Shown: positions 35,802-44,520 of the stretch, piece by piece
Layout: the number at the start of each line of letters is the position of its first letter
Position numbering within the stretch: position 1 is the stretch's first letter
Source: Candidatus Altimarinota bacterium
GTDB lineage: Bacteria; Patescibacteriota; Gracilibacteria; UBA1369; 2-02-FULL-48-14
Direction: 5' to 3'
Length of the DNA: 64,000 nucleotides
Assembly (NCBI GenBank): GCA_015485665.1
Contig: WFTC01000013.1
Coordinates: 1-64,000, forward strand
Notes under the pieces: generated by a model
The model's input: only the letters and a program-made list of their open reading frames with translations
What the model was told of the DNA's origin: nothing
Database searches by the model: none
Made by a program: the position numbers and the translations under genes

Positions 35802-36607
35802 CTCATTTTTTACATTCTTTTATAAATTTGGCTGATCCGATGATTTTCAATTCCTTTGGAGGAGATGAGTATTGGGAAAAGCTTGAGGTTGATTCCGGCT
35901 TTAGAATCCTTAATGAAGGAGAAGAAAGTCGGGATTTTTATTATATTCTTTCCGGTACAGTGGATGTTATAAAAGCCTTGGAAGATGGGAAGGGGCATCA
36001 AAAAGTTTTGGCAAGGCTCCAGTCCGGTGATATCTTCGGGGAAGGATCTTTGCTTTCAGATAAAGGGAGAGGTGCAAGTGTGGTTGCCGCATCACATTCT
36101 GTTTTATTAAAGCTCAGTAAAAAGAAATTTGATCGTTTGGTTTTGTCAGATCCTCAGGCGGCAGTCGGTATAACTTTAGGTATTGTAAAGGTGCAAAATG
36201 GGCGTTTGGCTAATGTGAATACACGCTTGTTGGCAATGTATAAGCTATCTAAGCTGATTGTTGAAACGCATGCTGAATTGGAGTCGCTTTTACCGGCTGC
36301 ACTTAATGAGGTGAAGCGGGTTTTACCCGGTGATTTTGCGCTTTTTAATATGGAAGGTTTACTTGTTGCAGCATCACAATCCGCTCAAGTTGAGAGTTTG
36401 CAGCTTAAAATTCCGGACTTTGCTAACAGATTGGCTGCAAAGTCTGCACCTTCTTTCTTGATTGATGATTCTATTGTCTTTATCTCTTTGAGTACGATTG
36501 AAGGAAGACTGTCCGCCATTTTAGCTGCTTCAGTTGAGGAGCCGCTTGGTGATGAAGATTTGCAATTTTTAACATCATTTACGGAGTTGCTAGGTCACTT
36601 ATTCTAG
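35798..36607 (+). CDS. Cyclic-nucleotide-binding protein with a C-terminal GAF-like region
   Basis: A 269-aa protein. The N-terminal cNMP-binding beta-roll (about residues 30-135) has ILNEGEESRDFYYILSGTVDV and the phosphate-cassette-like SGDIFGEGSLLSDKGRGASVVA, with the Arg in the right place to bind cyclic nucleotide. The C-terminal 130 residues look like a GAF-type sensor fold. There is no DNA-binding helix-turn-helix. The start overlaps the pilT stop (ATGA), so it probably tunes PilT or the pilus in response to a nucleotide signal. That role is inferred from position. Confidence 0.8.
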   Translation: MTHFLHSFINLADPMIFNSFGGDEYWEKLEVDSGFRILNEGEESRDFYYILSGTVDVIKALEDGKGHQKVLARLQSGDIFGEGSLLSDKGRGASVVAASHSVLLKLSKKKFDRLVLSDPQAAVGITLGIVKVQNGRLANVNTRLLAMYKLSKLIVETHAELESLLPAALNEVKRVLPGDFALFNMEGLLVAASQSAQVESLQLKIPDFANRLAAKSAPSFLIDDSIVFISLSTIEGRLSAILAASVEEPLGDEDLQFLTSFTELLGHLF

Positions 36608-36637
36608 AGTAGAATCGTTTTGAGCTTATTTGCGATT

Positions 36638-36991
36638 ATGAATGATGATATATTTTTACCGGATGAAAGTGAGGTGGAAGCCGAAGATTTTGATTTTGAA
36701 CAAAAACCGATAGATGCTCCAAAAACGGATATTGGTGATGAGCTCTCTGGAGTAAAGGCTTCAAATTTTGTTAAAATAAGCTTTGGGCGTTTTGTGACTT
36801 TGGTTGCCAATCACAGTTTTTCCGAAGTGGTTGACGAAAATAAAGATGAAGAGATTATTATAAGTACAAACTTACTTATGGATCTTGCAAATGCTCGCCG
36901 TTTTATACCTGCCGCGCGCGTGCCTCTTATGATTGTAAGCGGGATTTTGATTGGGATTTTATTTGGTTATTTTATTTTCAATGGCGCCTAG
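36638..36991 (+). CDS. Small acidic tail-anchored membrane protein
   Basis: A 117-aa protein with a very acidic N-terminus (MNDDIFLPDESEVEAEDFDF) and one transmembrane helix near the C-terminus (VPLMIVSGILIGILFGYFIF), so the body should face the cytoplasm. No family is recognised. It lies 30 bases after the pilT-sensor operon and overlaps pyrH by 11 bases. It could belong to either transcript. Confidence 0.75.
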   Translation: MNDDIFLPDESEVEAEDFDFEQKPIDAPKTDIGDELSGVKASNFVKISFGRFVTLVANHSFSEVVDENKDEEIIISTNLLMDLANARRFIPAARVPLMIVSGILIGILFGYFIFNGA

Positions 36992-37709
36992 AATTTTATT
37001 AAAAATTTCAGGAGAAGTGCTTGGAGGCAAAGATGGAGTAGGTGCGGATGGAGATGCACTGGAGCGCATAGCTTTGCAAATTAAAGCTGTACGAAAGAAA
37101 GACATTGAGCTTGCCGTGGTTGTTGGAGGTGGAAATTTTTGGCGTTATCGTGACAATGCTTCATTAAATATTCCTAGAACAGCTTCTGATGCTCTTGGAA
37201 TGATGGCTGCAACTATGAATGCACGTCTTTTATCTGAAGCTCTTATGGTTGTGGGGCTGAAGGCTCGGACTATGGCGGCGCATGGCAATTTTTATTTTGC
37301 ACAGCCTTATACCCCCAGTTTGGGAGTGGAAGCAATTGAGCAAGGAAATGTGCTTGTTTTGGGTGGAGGAACCGGCAATCCTTTTTTTACTACGGATACA
37401 ACCGGAGTATTGCGAGCTCTTGAACTCTCTTGTGATGAAATGATGAAGGCTACGAAAGTGGATGGAATTTATGATTCTGATCCTATTCTTAATAAAGATG
37501 CTCGTTTTTTTAAACATATTACTTATGATGAAGTATTGCAGCGAGCCTTGGCGGTTATGGATTTATCAGCCGTGATATTAAGTAAAGAAAATAATCTCAG
37601 GGTGAGAGTCTTTAATATTTATGAGGATGATGCTATTTTGAGGGCCGCTTCAGGAGAAGCTATAGGATCTTTAATCACTTCAAATAATGACACAAGACAT
37701 ACTCGGTAA
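36981..37709 (+). CDS. pyrH: Uridylate kinase (UMP kinase)
   Basis: Phosphorylates UMP to UDP. The 242-aa protein is of the bacterial amino-acid-kinase type. It opens with ILLKISGEVLGG (Lys binds phosphate), then VVVGGGNFWR near 50, GGGTGNPFFTTDTT near 135 and KVDGIYDSDP near 165. I chose the ATG at 36981; this overlaps the previous gene by 11 bases and fits the first strand. It overlaps frr by 23 bases, the common pyrH-frr pairing. Confidence 0.96.
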   Translation: MAPRILLKISGEVLGGKDGVGADGDALERIALQIKAVRKKDIELAVVVGGGNFWRYRDNASLNIPRTASDALGMMAATMNARLLSEALMVVGLKARTMAAHGNFYFAQPYTPSLGVEAIEQGNVLVLGGGTGNPFFTTDTTGVLRALELSCDEMMKATKVDGIYDSDPILNKDARFFKHITYDEVLQRALAVMDLSAVILSKENNLRVRVFNIYEDDAILRAASGEAIGSLITSNNDTRHTR

Positions 37710-38244
37710 GGCTCAATTACAATTTGATAAAGCCTTGGAACATTTGAAAAAAGAATACATGGGTCTTCAGACAGGACGTGCTTCTTCATCTTTGGTTGAA
37801 AGCATTAAGGTGGATTCTTACGGTGTAACCCAGCCTCTTAAAGCTGTGGCAAGCATCAGTGTTCCGGATGCCCGTATGATTTCAATTCAACCTTGGGATA
37901 AAGCTTTACTTGGACCTATTGAAAAAGCGATTCAAAATTCGGATCTTAATTTGAATCCCAGCAATAATGGTACGGCTGTAATTTTGAATATTCCACAACT
38001 TACCGAGGAGCGCAGGCGAGATATTGTCAAAATTGTTAAGCGTTTGGCGGAAGAGGCAAGAATTTCTGTAAGAAATGCACGTCAAGAGGCTATGACAATT
38101 TTTAAACGTCAAGAGCATGAAGGTGAAATAAGAGAAGATGAGCGTAAAGCTGCAGAGAAAAAACTTCAAGATAAAGTGGATATTGCAAACGCAGCAATAG
38201 CTGATATGGCGAAAAGCAAAGAAGAGCAAATTATGACGGTCTGA
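37687..38244 (+). CDS. frr: Ribosome recycling factor
   Basis: Splits post-termination ribosomes together with EF-G. It is 185 aa, the normal length, with a three-helix bundle containing LQTGRASSSLVESIKVDSYG near residue 27 and the conserved LTEERRRDIVKIVKRLAEEARISVRN near 105. It overlaps the 3' end of pyrH by 23 bases, so the two are likely cotranslated. A convergent hairpin follows. Confidence 0.97.
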   Translation: MTQDILGKAQLQFDKALEHLKKEYMGLQTGRASSSLVESIKVDSYGVTQPLKAVASISVPDARMISIQPWDKALLGPIEKAIQNSDLNLNPSNNGTAVILNIPQLTEERRRDIVKIVKRLAEEARISVRNARQEAMTIFKRQEHEGEIREDERKAAEKKLQDKVDIANAAIADMAKSKEEQIMTV

Positions 38245-38251
38245 AAATTCT

Positions 38252-38279
38252 CACTTTTAAAAAGCTCTATTTAAAAGTG
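38252..38279. terminator. Bidirectional terminator between frr and the nitroreductase
   Basis: A perfect 10-bp stem (CACTTTTAAA at 38252-38261 with 38270-38279) and an 8-base loop. It is A/T-rich on both sides and lies between convergent genes, overlapping the nitroreductase stop codon. Confidence 0.75.
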
Positions 38280-38885
38280 TTCCCAGTATATCATTTCTTC
38301 AATGCTTTTTCTTGGTAATCTTTGTAATTCTTTCCCTTTATCTTCATATCCTATAGCTACCAATAAAGCCAAACATCTGTCTTTTGGCATTTTTATAAAT
38401 TCTTCCATTTGCCATTGAGAAAAGCCCATAATTGGACAAGTTGCATATCCCATGTTTTCAGCGGCAAAGATTAAAGTCATGCAAGCCAACATACTGTTTC
38501 TAAGTGCCATTTGTTTTCTTTTTTCTGGGCTGCGAACTTTTGCTATGGAATTTCTGTAGACTGGAACTTCTTCTTTTGTGCAATAGCCAAGTTTGACCCA
38601 ATCTTCAAGAATTGTATCTACATTTCTTCCTATATTCATGTCTCCCAAAACTATAATAAGAGCGGATGCATCTGCTACATGAGCTTGATTGAAAGCTATC
38701 TCGGCGGCTTTTGAAATATTATTTTTTTCACGAATTATCACAAATTCCCAAGGTTGAGCATTGTAACCTGATGGGCTCATTGCAGCTATTTCAATTATTT
38801 TAATTAAATCCTTATCATCTATGCTCATTTCAGGTATGAAATGATGGCAAGCACGTCGCTTTTGGATCAGTTTTAAAAATTCCAT
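38271..38885 (-). CDS. Nitroreductase-family FMN oxidoreductase
   Basis: A 204-aa member of the nitroreductase family, which uses FMN and NAD(P)H to reduce nitro compounds, quinones or flavins. The N-terminal (Q)KRRACHHF segment holds the FMN-phosphate-binding arginines. MSPSGYNAQPWEFVII near residue 37 is the typical flavin-binding motif, and IGYEDKGKELQRLPRKSIEEMI closes the protein. I chose the ATG at 38885, where the first family helix begins. It is divergent from rseP, with 42 bases between them. Natural substrate unknown. Confidence 0.9.
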   Translation of the reverse strand: MEFLKLIQKRRACHHFIPEMSIDDKDLIKIIEIAAMSPSGYNAQPWEFVIIREKNNISKAAEIAFNQAHVADASALIIVLGDMNIGRNVDTILEDWVKLGYCTKEEVPVYRNSIAKVRSPEKRKQMALRNSMLACMTLIFAAENMGYATCPIMGFSQWQMEEFIKMPKDRCLALLVAIGYEDKGKELQRLPRKSIEEMIYWEHF

Positions 38886-38927
38886 AGATAAGATATACAC
38901 TCATGGTATACTACGCCCACCTTAAAG

Positions 38928-40349
38928 ATGCCAATGCAAATTTTAATTACAATTTTTGTTTTCCTTATTATTTTTTCATTTCTTATCCTTATTCATGAAT
39001 GGGGGCATTTTATGGCTGCAAGACGTTCCGGAGTTAAGGTTGAAGAATTTGGTATGGGCTTGCCACCTCGTATTTGGGGCATAAAAAAAGGAGAAACTCT
39101 TTACTCTATAAATGCCATCCCCTTCGGTGGATTTGTTCGTATGCTTGGAGAAGATGGGAAAAAATCAAAGAGTAAAAAGAGTTTTGAACATAAAAGTCCA
39201 GGTGCTCAACTTTTTATAGTAAGTGCCGGTGTTTTGATGAATTTTTTGCTTGCTTTTCTTCTTTTGACTTTGGGCTTTGTTATAGGGATTGATCCTCTTA
39301 TTACAAGTCAGGAAGATCTTTATGATGCGGTTCGCAATGAGCAAATTTTAGCTGTGCCAACTCTTTTGGAGGAGGGAAGTGGTGAAATGTCGAGTGACAT
39401 TATATATTTGCCACGTTTACGTTATGTTGAGAATACTGAATCAATTTTTTATTCAATATTGGAAGATGGAGACATTATAACCGCTGTCAACGGTAAAGAA
39501 ATTTTAAGTGAACAAGACCTGTACGGTGCATTTGCAAAATCTAAACTTGCGAATATTGAGGTGTTTCGTGAAGGTGATGGAACTATTGTTTACATTGATT
39601 TAAACTTACCAACAAATCCTCCTTTGATTGATTATGTTATTGAAGGCAGTCCCGCTGCAGATGCCGGCATAGAAAATGGAGACTTTCTTGTGAGTGTTGG
39701 AGGTGTTTTCTTAAGTGCCGCTGATCAAGCAGCAATGTTGAATCAAAGTGTTCAGTCAGATAATGGCTTTGTAAGTTACATGGTTGAACGTGATGGCAAT
39801 TTATATACTTATGATATTACTCCCGATGAAAATGGTCTGATTGGAGTTGCTTTGGTGGATCGTATTGATTATTACGGGGAACTTTCTCTTTATCCAAGTT
39901 ATACGGCTCATAGCTTGACTGATGTAATTCCTCAGCAATATGGCTTTAAAGCTCCTTTGGTTGCATTGCGAGAGATGTGGAGGCTTGGCAAGACAACGGC
40001 TTTTATGTTTTTGGATGTTTTCAGTAATTTTATAGGCTTTAACGAAGTGCCTGCAGGGGTTGCGGGTCCGGTTGGCATAGCTCAGATGACTTTCACGGTT
40101 GTACAGGATGGGTTTGGTGCGATTATTCGTTTTGTGGCAATGTTGTCTTTGAGCCTTGGTGTGGTTAATATTTTGCCTATTCCAGCTTTGGATGGAGGTC
40201 GTGCAGTATTTATTTTATATAGGGGTTTTACCGGAAGGAAGCCGGACGCTCGTATTGAACATTTCATTCACATGATCGGCTTTTTCTTGCTTATGACTTT
40301 TATAGTTTATATCACTTTCAACGATATTTTGAATTTGTGGGCTTTTTGA
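38928..40349 (+). CDS. rseP: Site-2-type membrane zinc metalloprotease
   Basis: An M50 intramembrane protease of 473 aa, which in other bacteria cleaves anti-sigma factors or remnant signal peptides. The zinc site HEWGH is in the first transmembrane helix (LIHEWGHFMAARRSGVK near residue 22). A PDZ-like region spans about 150-300. The second motif LPIPALDGGRAVF near 418 gives the third ligand Asp. Helices at about 3-22, 98-120, 380-400 and 445-465 fit the family. TATACT at 38907-38912 lies 15 bases before the ATG. Confidence 0.94.
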   Translation: MPMQILITIFVFLIIFSFLILIHEWGHFMAARRSGVKVEEFGMGLPPRIWGIKKGETLYSINAIPFGGFVRMLGEDGKKSKSKKSFEHKSPGAQLFIVSAGVLMNFLLAFLLLTLGFVIGIDPLITSQEDLYDAVRNEQILAVPTLLEEGSGEMSSDIIYLPRLRYVENTESIFYSILEDGDIITAVNGKEILSEQDLYGAFAKSKLANIEVFREGDGTIVYIDLNLPTNPPLIDYVIEGSPAADAGIENGDFLVSVGGVFLSAADQAAMLNQSVQSDNGFVSYMVERDGNLYTYDITPDENGLIGVALVDRIDYYGELSLYPSYTAHSLTDVIPQQYGFKAPLVALREMWRLGKTTAFMFLDVFSNFIGFNEVPAGVAGPVGIAQMTFTVVQDGFGAIIRFVAMLSLSLGVVNILPIPALDGGRAVFILYRGFTGRKPDARIEHFIHMIGFFLLMTFIVYITFNDILNLWAF

Positions 40350-40433
40350 TTTTTGAATTTATTGTGTGTGAATTGCATTTCAACTACTGCTTATTGTGTT
40401 TGAAGTCTTAAATCTTGTTTTATCAAAATTCTT

Positions 40434-40461
40434 TGTGTATATCGTCAATTACTTTTCCACA
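40434..40461. promoter_or_regulatory. DnaA-box-like sites upstream of dnaA
   Basis: TTTTCCACA at 40453-40461 matches the DnaA box consensus TTWTNCACA. TGTGTATAT at 40434-40442 is, on the minus strand, ATATACACA, one base off TTATACACA. They lie 70-100 bases before dnaA and may serve autoregulation or, less surely, an origin. The gene-free gap runs from 40350 to 40532. Confidence 0.55.
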
Positions 40462-40532
40462 ATTGCGCCTTGAGCTAAGTTATATGGCGTCCTAGAATAA
40501 GGCTCCATTTACACACGGCGAAACCTATTTAT

Positions 40533-41981
40533 ATGCCAACTGCTTCCATTGCAAAATCCGGTAACCATGATTTATGGCTTCAAATTTTAAAAGAGGTTGA
40601 ACCAAGTGTGAAACGACCTCATTTTCTTACATGGTTTCAAAATACTGCTATTTTATCTGTAGGTAAGAAGTCAATAGTTATTGGTGTGCCAAATATTTTT
40701 GCCAAGGATTGGCTTGAACATAAGATCAATACAGATTTACTTGAAGCCGTGCAGAGAGTTTGTCCTGCAGTTGAAGAGCTGATTTTTGAAGTTGACTCAA
40801 ATTTGGCTTTGCCAAATGACAGCAGAGCTTTAAATGTTAACCGTCATTTTGCAAAAAATGCTAAGAAAGTACGGAAGCTTGCCGGACGTAGAGAGGTGAA
40901 ATTGGTTGAAGGCGTATCCAGTAAATGTTTGAATCCAAAATATACTCTCAAAAAATTTGTTGTCGGACCAAATAATCGATTGGCTCATGCGGCCTGTTCA
41001 GCTGTAGCAAAAGCACCCGGAGCTCTTTATAATCCTCTTTTTATTTATGGAGGTGTTGGGCTTGGCAAGACACATCTTTTGCAGGCGATAGGCAATGAAA
41101 TACTTAAGAATGATAGTGATCAAGTGGTGGTTTATATGACCAGCGAGCGTTTTACTAGTGAGATTGTGGAAGCAATAGGGAAGAGAAACTCCAAGGCTTT
41201 TAAAGATCGTTATAGGAAAGTTGATTGTCTGATAATTGATGATATTCAATTTCTAGCCAACAAAGACAGAACTCAGGAGGAATTTTTCCATACTTTCAAT
41301 GAACTTTATGATCACAATAAGCAGATTATAATAAGTTCTGACAGACCTCCGAAAGAGTTGTCCGGTTTGCAAGATCGTTTGGTTAGCCGATTTGAAATGG
41401 GCATGATTGTAGATGTTTCTTTGCCGGACTATGAGACACGTTTGGCTATTTTACATGCTAAATGTCGTGAACATGAAGTTCTCATTCACGCTGAAGTTTT
41501 GGAATTTATAGCGATGAATGTTCATGAATCGGTGCGTGAATTGGAGGGAGTTCTTTTACAGGCAATAGCACAAGCTCAGTTGGAACATAGCACACCAACT
41601 GTTCGCAGTGTCGCTAAGATTGTTAAAAAATTGGGTAGAAGCAAAGAAGTAAGAGGTTTGATTGAATCTGCTGTAGAAACTTCAGGTATTGAAATTAAAA
41701 GTGCGGAAGATATTATTGAAGTTGTATCATCTCATTTTAGAATTGCTTCAGATGATATATTGGGAAATTCGCGTAAAAAACATATTATTTTGCCTCGTCA
41801 AATTTCCATGTATTTAATTCGCACCGAGCTAAAGCAAGCTTATGAACAGATAGGAGAAAGTTTTGGAGGGAAGAATCATACAACCGTTATGCATGCGGTT
41901 GAAAAAATTGAAGATCTTCTGAAGACCGATAAACGCTTGCTTGGAGATATCAATTCAATTAAAAAAGAAATGGGTCTTTAA
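40533..41981 (+). CDS. dnaA: Chromosomal replication initiator DnaA
   Basis: Opens the replication origin in its ATP form. The 482-aa protein has N-terminal domain I with LTWFQNTAI near residue 32, a variable linker, and the AAA+ domain with Walker A GGVGLGKTH near 175 and Walker B CLIIDDIQFLANK near 235. C-terminal domain IV has the DnaA signature IGESFGGKNHTTVMHAVEKI near 445. Domain II is short and basic. Here dnaA is flanked by rseP and a FecR-like gene rather than by dnaN, recF or rpmH. Confidence 0.97.
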   Translation: MPTASIAKSGNHDLWLQILKEVEPSVKRPHFLTWFQNTAILSVGKKSIVIGVPNIFAKDWLEHKINTDLLEAVQRVCPAVEELIFEVDSNLALPNDSRALNVNRHFAKNAKKVRKLAGRREVKLVEGVSSKCLNPKYTLKKFVVGPNNRLAHAACSAVAKAPGALYNPLFIYGGVGLGKTHLLQAIGNEILKNDSDQVVVYMTSERFTSEIVEAIGKRNSKAFKDRYRKVDCLIIDDIQFLANKDRTQEEFFHTFNELYDHNKQIIISSDRPPKELSGLQDRLVSRFEMGMIVDVSLPDYETRLAILHAKCREHEVLIHAEVLEFIAMNVHESVRELEGVLLQAIAQAQLEHSTPTVRSVAKIVKKLGRSKEVRGLIESAVETSGIEIKSAEDIIEVVSSHFRIASDDILGNSRKKHIILPRQISMYLIRTELKQAYEQIGESFGGKNHTTVMHAVEKIEDLLKTDKRLLGDINSIKKEMGL

Positions 41982-41995
41982 TCGCCTAAAGAGCG

Positions 41996-43138
41996 ATGAA
42001 TTATACTTACTATAGACGCTATCAGAAACCATCACGGCGAAGAAAACGAAGTCAATTTTCTTCCTTTTTGTGTCTACTTGTTTTTTTGGTTTTGATAGCT
42101 TTAATTTTGAAGCTTGTTTTATCAATATTTACTTCTATTTCTGAGGAGAAGCGAGATGATATTCTTATCTCTGTAGAAAAAGGTACTGGAGAAATTTTAC
42201 CTTTCGGACAATCTGAGTGGGAGGCAGCGCCTGACCTAGGTATACTTTTGGAGGGGGATAGTATTCAGAGTGGTGAAGGTGGATATCTTTTGCTTAGTCT
42301 TTATGACGGTTCCAACATAAGGATGAATGAAAATAGCTACTTGAGTTTTGATAAAGTTGAAAATTTTGAAGATGGTAGTTCAATTATTTATTTGACTTTG
42401 AATGATGGGCAGATTTGGTATGAAAATGAAAAAGATAGCCTTACTCAAGTTGTTATTCATACCGATAATATGGATGTTGTTGGAGGGCGTCGTTTTTTGC
42501 TTTCAAATAAATCAGACAATGAATCTATCTATGTTTTTGAAGGAAATGTAAATGTTGATTATGTGGATAGAGGTATTAATGATCTTATACTTGAGAGTGC
42601 TACTTTAAGTTCTAATTATAAGAGTATTGTTAATGATGAGGTAGAACAGGCTTTGATTAATCGTGAAGCTGTTACACTTGTAACTGCAATGCAAGAGGAT
42701 GAACTTGCTGCAAATGAATTTCTGATGTGGAGCTTGGGTGAGAATCGTTTTGTTGATAGTGAGTCTGATACTAAGGATAACGTTGATATTACAAATGATA
42801 TTACAGATCAGGCGCCCGATGAAGCCGCAGTAGTTCAAGAAAGATTGCTGATAGAAGTTACGTCTCCTGTTTCAGGCTATAAAACTGCAGATAGCGCAAT
42901 TGCGATTGAAGGTGTAATTGCAAGTGGAAGCGCATCCAATGTATATGTCCAGTGGTCCGGTAATGATGAATCTTATCCTTTGGGACTTTTTCAACCGGGT
43001 GATATTAACTTTCGTTATGTTGCCGATATTAATTATTCAAATTTTAGTTCCGGGAAAAATGTTTATACTATCATAGCTTATGATGAAGAAGGTAATCCAA
43101 GCAACAGTGTGAGTGTGGAAATTTTTGGTGATTTTTAA
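41996..43138 (+). CDS. Membrane-anchored FecR-like protein
   Basis: A 380-aa protein. A short, very basic N-terminus (RRYQKPSRRRKRSQ) precedes one transmembrane helix (about 24-45), so the rest is outside the cell. About residues 55-210 fit a FecR-type beta domain (VEKGTGEILPFGQ, LLEGDSIQSGEGGYLLLSL, DNMDVVGGRRFLLS, VFEGNVNVDY). The C-terminus (about 285-375) is Ig-like, starting LLIEVTSPVSGYKTADS. It likely acts as a surface or periplasm-like structural factor. It follows dnaA by 14 bases and may be cotranscribed with it. Confidence 0.78.
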   Translation: MNYTYYRRYQKPSRRRKRSQFSSFLCLLVFLVLIALILKLVLSIFTSISEEKRDDILISVEKGTGEILPFGQSEWEAAPDLGILLEGDSIQSGEGGYLLLSLYDGSNIRMNENSYLSFDKVENFEDGSSIIYLTLNDGQIWYENEKDSLTQVVIHTDNMDVVGGRRFLLSNKSDNESIYVFEGNVNVDYVDRGINDLILESATLSSNYKSIVNDEVEQALINREAVTLVTAMQEDELAANEFLMWSLGENRFVDSESDTKDNVDITNDITDQAPDEAAVVQERLLIEVTSPVSGYKTADSAIAIEGVIASGSASNVYVQWSGNDESYPLGLFQPGDINFRYVADINYSNFSSGKNVYTIIAYDEEGNPSNSVSVEIFGDF

Positions 43139-43141
43139 TCT

Positions 43142-43175
43142 ATAAAGAAAAATATCTAAAGATATTTTTCTTTAT
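43142..43175. terminator. Bidirectional terminator between the FecR-like gene and mltG
   Basis: A perfect 16-bp palindromic stem (43142-43157 with 43160-43175, rich in A on one side and T on the other). It lies between two convergent genes, starts just after the FecR-like stop and overlaps the last codons of mltG. Confidence 0.85.
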
Positions 43176-44154
43176 TTGCTTCATGTTCTTCATTATTTCT
43201 TGCATATATAACTTCACCCGTATCAGCTTTGGTCAGATAAAACCAATATTCACTTTCTTCAGGAAATATAGCTCCTTTCAGGCTGGCAAGACCCGGATTT
43301 GATATTGAACTTGGTGGCAGACCTGTTTCTATCCTTGTATTATAAGGAGAGTCCATAGCAAGGTCCTCTGCAGTGAGTACATTGTCTTCTTGCACATAAA
43401 GTAGGGTTGCATCAATACCCAATGTCCAATTATTGTCTAAACGTTTCCATATAATGCCAGCAACTATGGGTATATCTTTTTCGGTAAAAACTTCCTTTTC
43501 AAGCATGGAAGCAACAATTACAACTTCATCTAAGCTGCGGCCTGACTCTTCAATGGCGTATTTCATTTCATCACTGAGCTTTGACTCAAAATTACTCAGT
43601 AGTTGATTTATGAATTTTTCCACAGAGAATGTGGATTCATCTATAAAATAAGTATCCGGAAACAGATAACCCTCCAGTCCTGAAGCTCCTTTTAGGAAAT
43701 CATAATCAAATTTACAATTTTCCACGCATAATTCAAAATCTCCATCCTGAATCAAACCCAATTCAAAAAGATAATCATCTATTTCAGAAATGTTCCATCC
43801 TTCAATAAGCCTAACAACCATTTCACCTGTGCCCTCAGATGTGAGTGTGCTTATAACTTCTCTTAAAGTCATGCTGGGACTGAGTCTGTAACTTCCGTAT
43901 TGAAGTGAACTTTCTAAATCCTCTTCATTTAATGCTTTCAAGAAACTTTTTTCATCTATAATTAGACCGGCTTCGTTAAGATCTTTAGCTATTGAAGTGG
44001 CATATGCTCCTTTTTTAACTTCAAAAGTAATCTTTTCATTGTCATGCGGATTGGCTGCTTCATTCAAATCAAAACGCCACAAAGGATCCCATTTATTCCA
44101 TATGAATCCAAGAATAAAAATTCCTAAAATAATTTGAAGTAATCGTTTTTCCAT
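43156..44154 (-). CDS. mltG: Endolytic murein transglycosylase MltG (YceG family)
   Basis: Cuts nascent peptidoglycan strands and limits their length. The 332-aa protein has an N-terminal membrane anchor (about 4-22), a LysM-like region around residues 45-110 (FEVKKGAYATSIAKDL), then the catalytic domain with LEGYLFPDTY near 158, the catalytic Glu in ASMLEKEV near 214, and DSPYNTRIETGLPPSSISNPG near 265. Length is normal for the family. It follows the YbaB-type gene by zero bases, so the two form a minus-strand operon. Confidence 0.95.
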   Translation of the reverse strand: MEKRLLQIILGIFILGFIWNKWDPLWRFDLNEAANPHDNEKITFEVKKGAYATSIAKDLNEAGLIIDEKSFLKALNEEDLESSLQYGSYRLSPSMTLREVISTLTSEGTGEMVVRLIEGWNISEIDDYLFELGLIQDGDFELCVENCKFDYDFLKGASGLEGYLFPDTYFIDESTFSVEKFINQLLSNFESKLSDEMKYAIEESGRSLDEVVIVASMLEKEVFTEKDIPIVAGIIWKRLDNNWTLGIDATLLYVQEDNVLTAEDLAMDSPYNTRIETGLPPSSISNPGLASLKGAIFPEESEYWFYLTKADTGEVIYARNNEEHEANKEKYL

Positions 44155-44466
44155 TTAGCTTTCCAAATTAGGCATGTCCATGCCAAGACCTCCCATAAGA
44201 TCTTTCATCTCATTGGCAGCAACTTCTTGAGATTTTTTAATTCCTTTATTGAAAGCCTCTTTAAGCTGCTCTTGCAGTTTTGTACGATTCTCAATCTTCA
44301 TCATTTTTTCTTCAATGTTTACTTCGATTACCTCTTGTTCTGCACTTATTAAAATTATTACACCTTCTACCTTGGCTTCTATGTGTAGATTTTTAAGTTT
44401 CTTTTTGATCTCTTTTGCTTGTTTTTGCAATTTGTAAAGATCTTTGGCTTGACCGAATATGCTCAT
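44155..44466 (-). CDS. YbaB/EbfC-family nucleoid-associated protein
   Basis: A 103-aa small DNA-binding protein of the YbaB family. It has the typical layout of an N-terminal helix (AKDLYKLQKQAKEIKKKL), a short beta hairpin (VEGVIILISAEQEVIEVNIEE) and a C-terminal helix ending MKDLMGGLGMDMP. In most bacteria ybaB sits with dnaX and recR; here it stands directly before mltG, with adjacent coordinates and likely a common transcript. Confidence 0.88.
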   Translation of the reverse strand: MSIFGQAKDLYKLQKQAKEIKKKLKNLHIEAKVEGVIILISAEQEVIEVNIEEKMMKIENRTKLQEQLKEAFNKGIKKSQEVAANEMKDLMGGLGMDMPNLES

Positions 44467-44520
44467 GATTTTTTTAGGTTAATTTGAGTTTTGAATCAGT
44501 TCTTTCGGATTATATATAAT

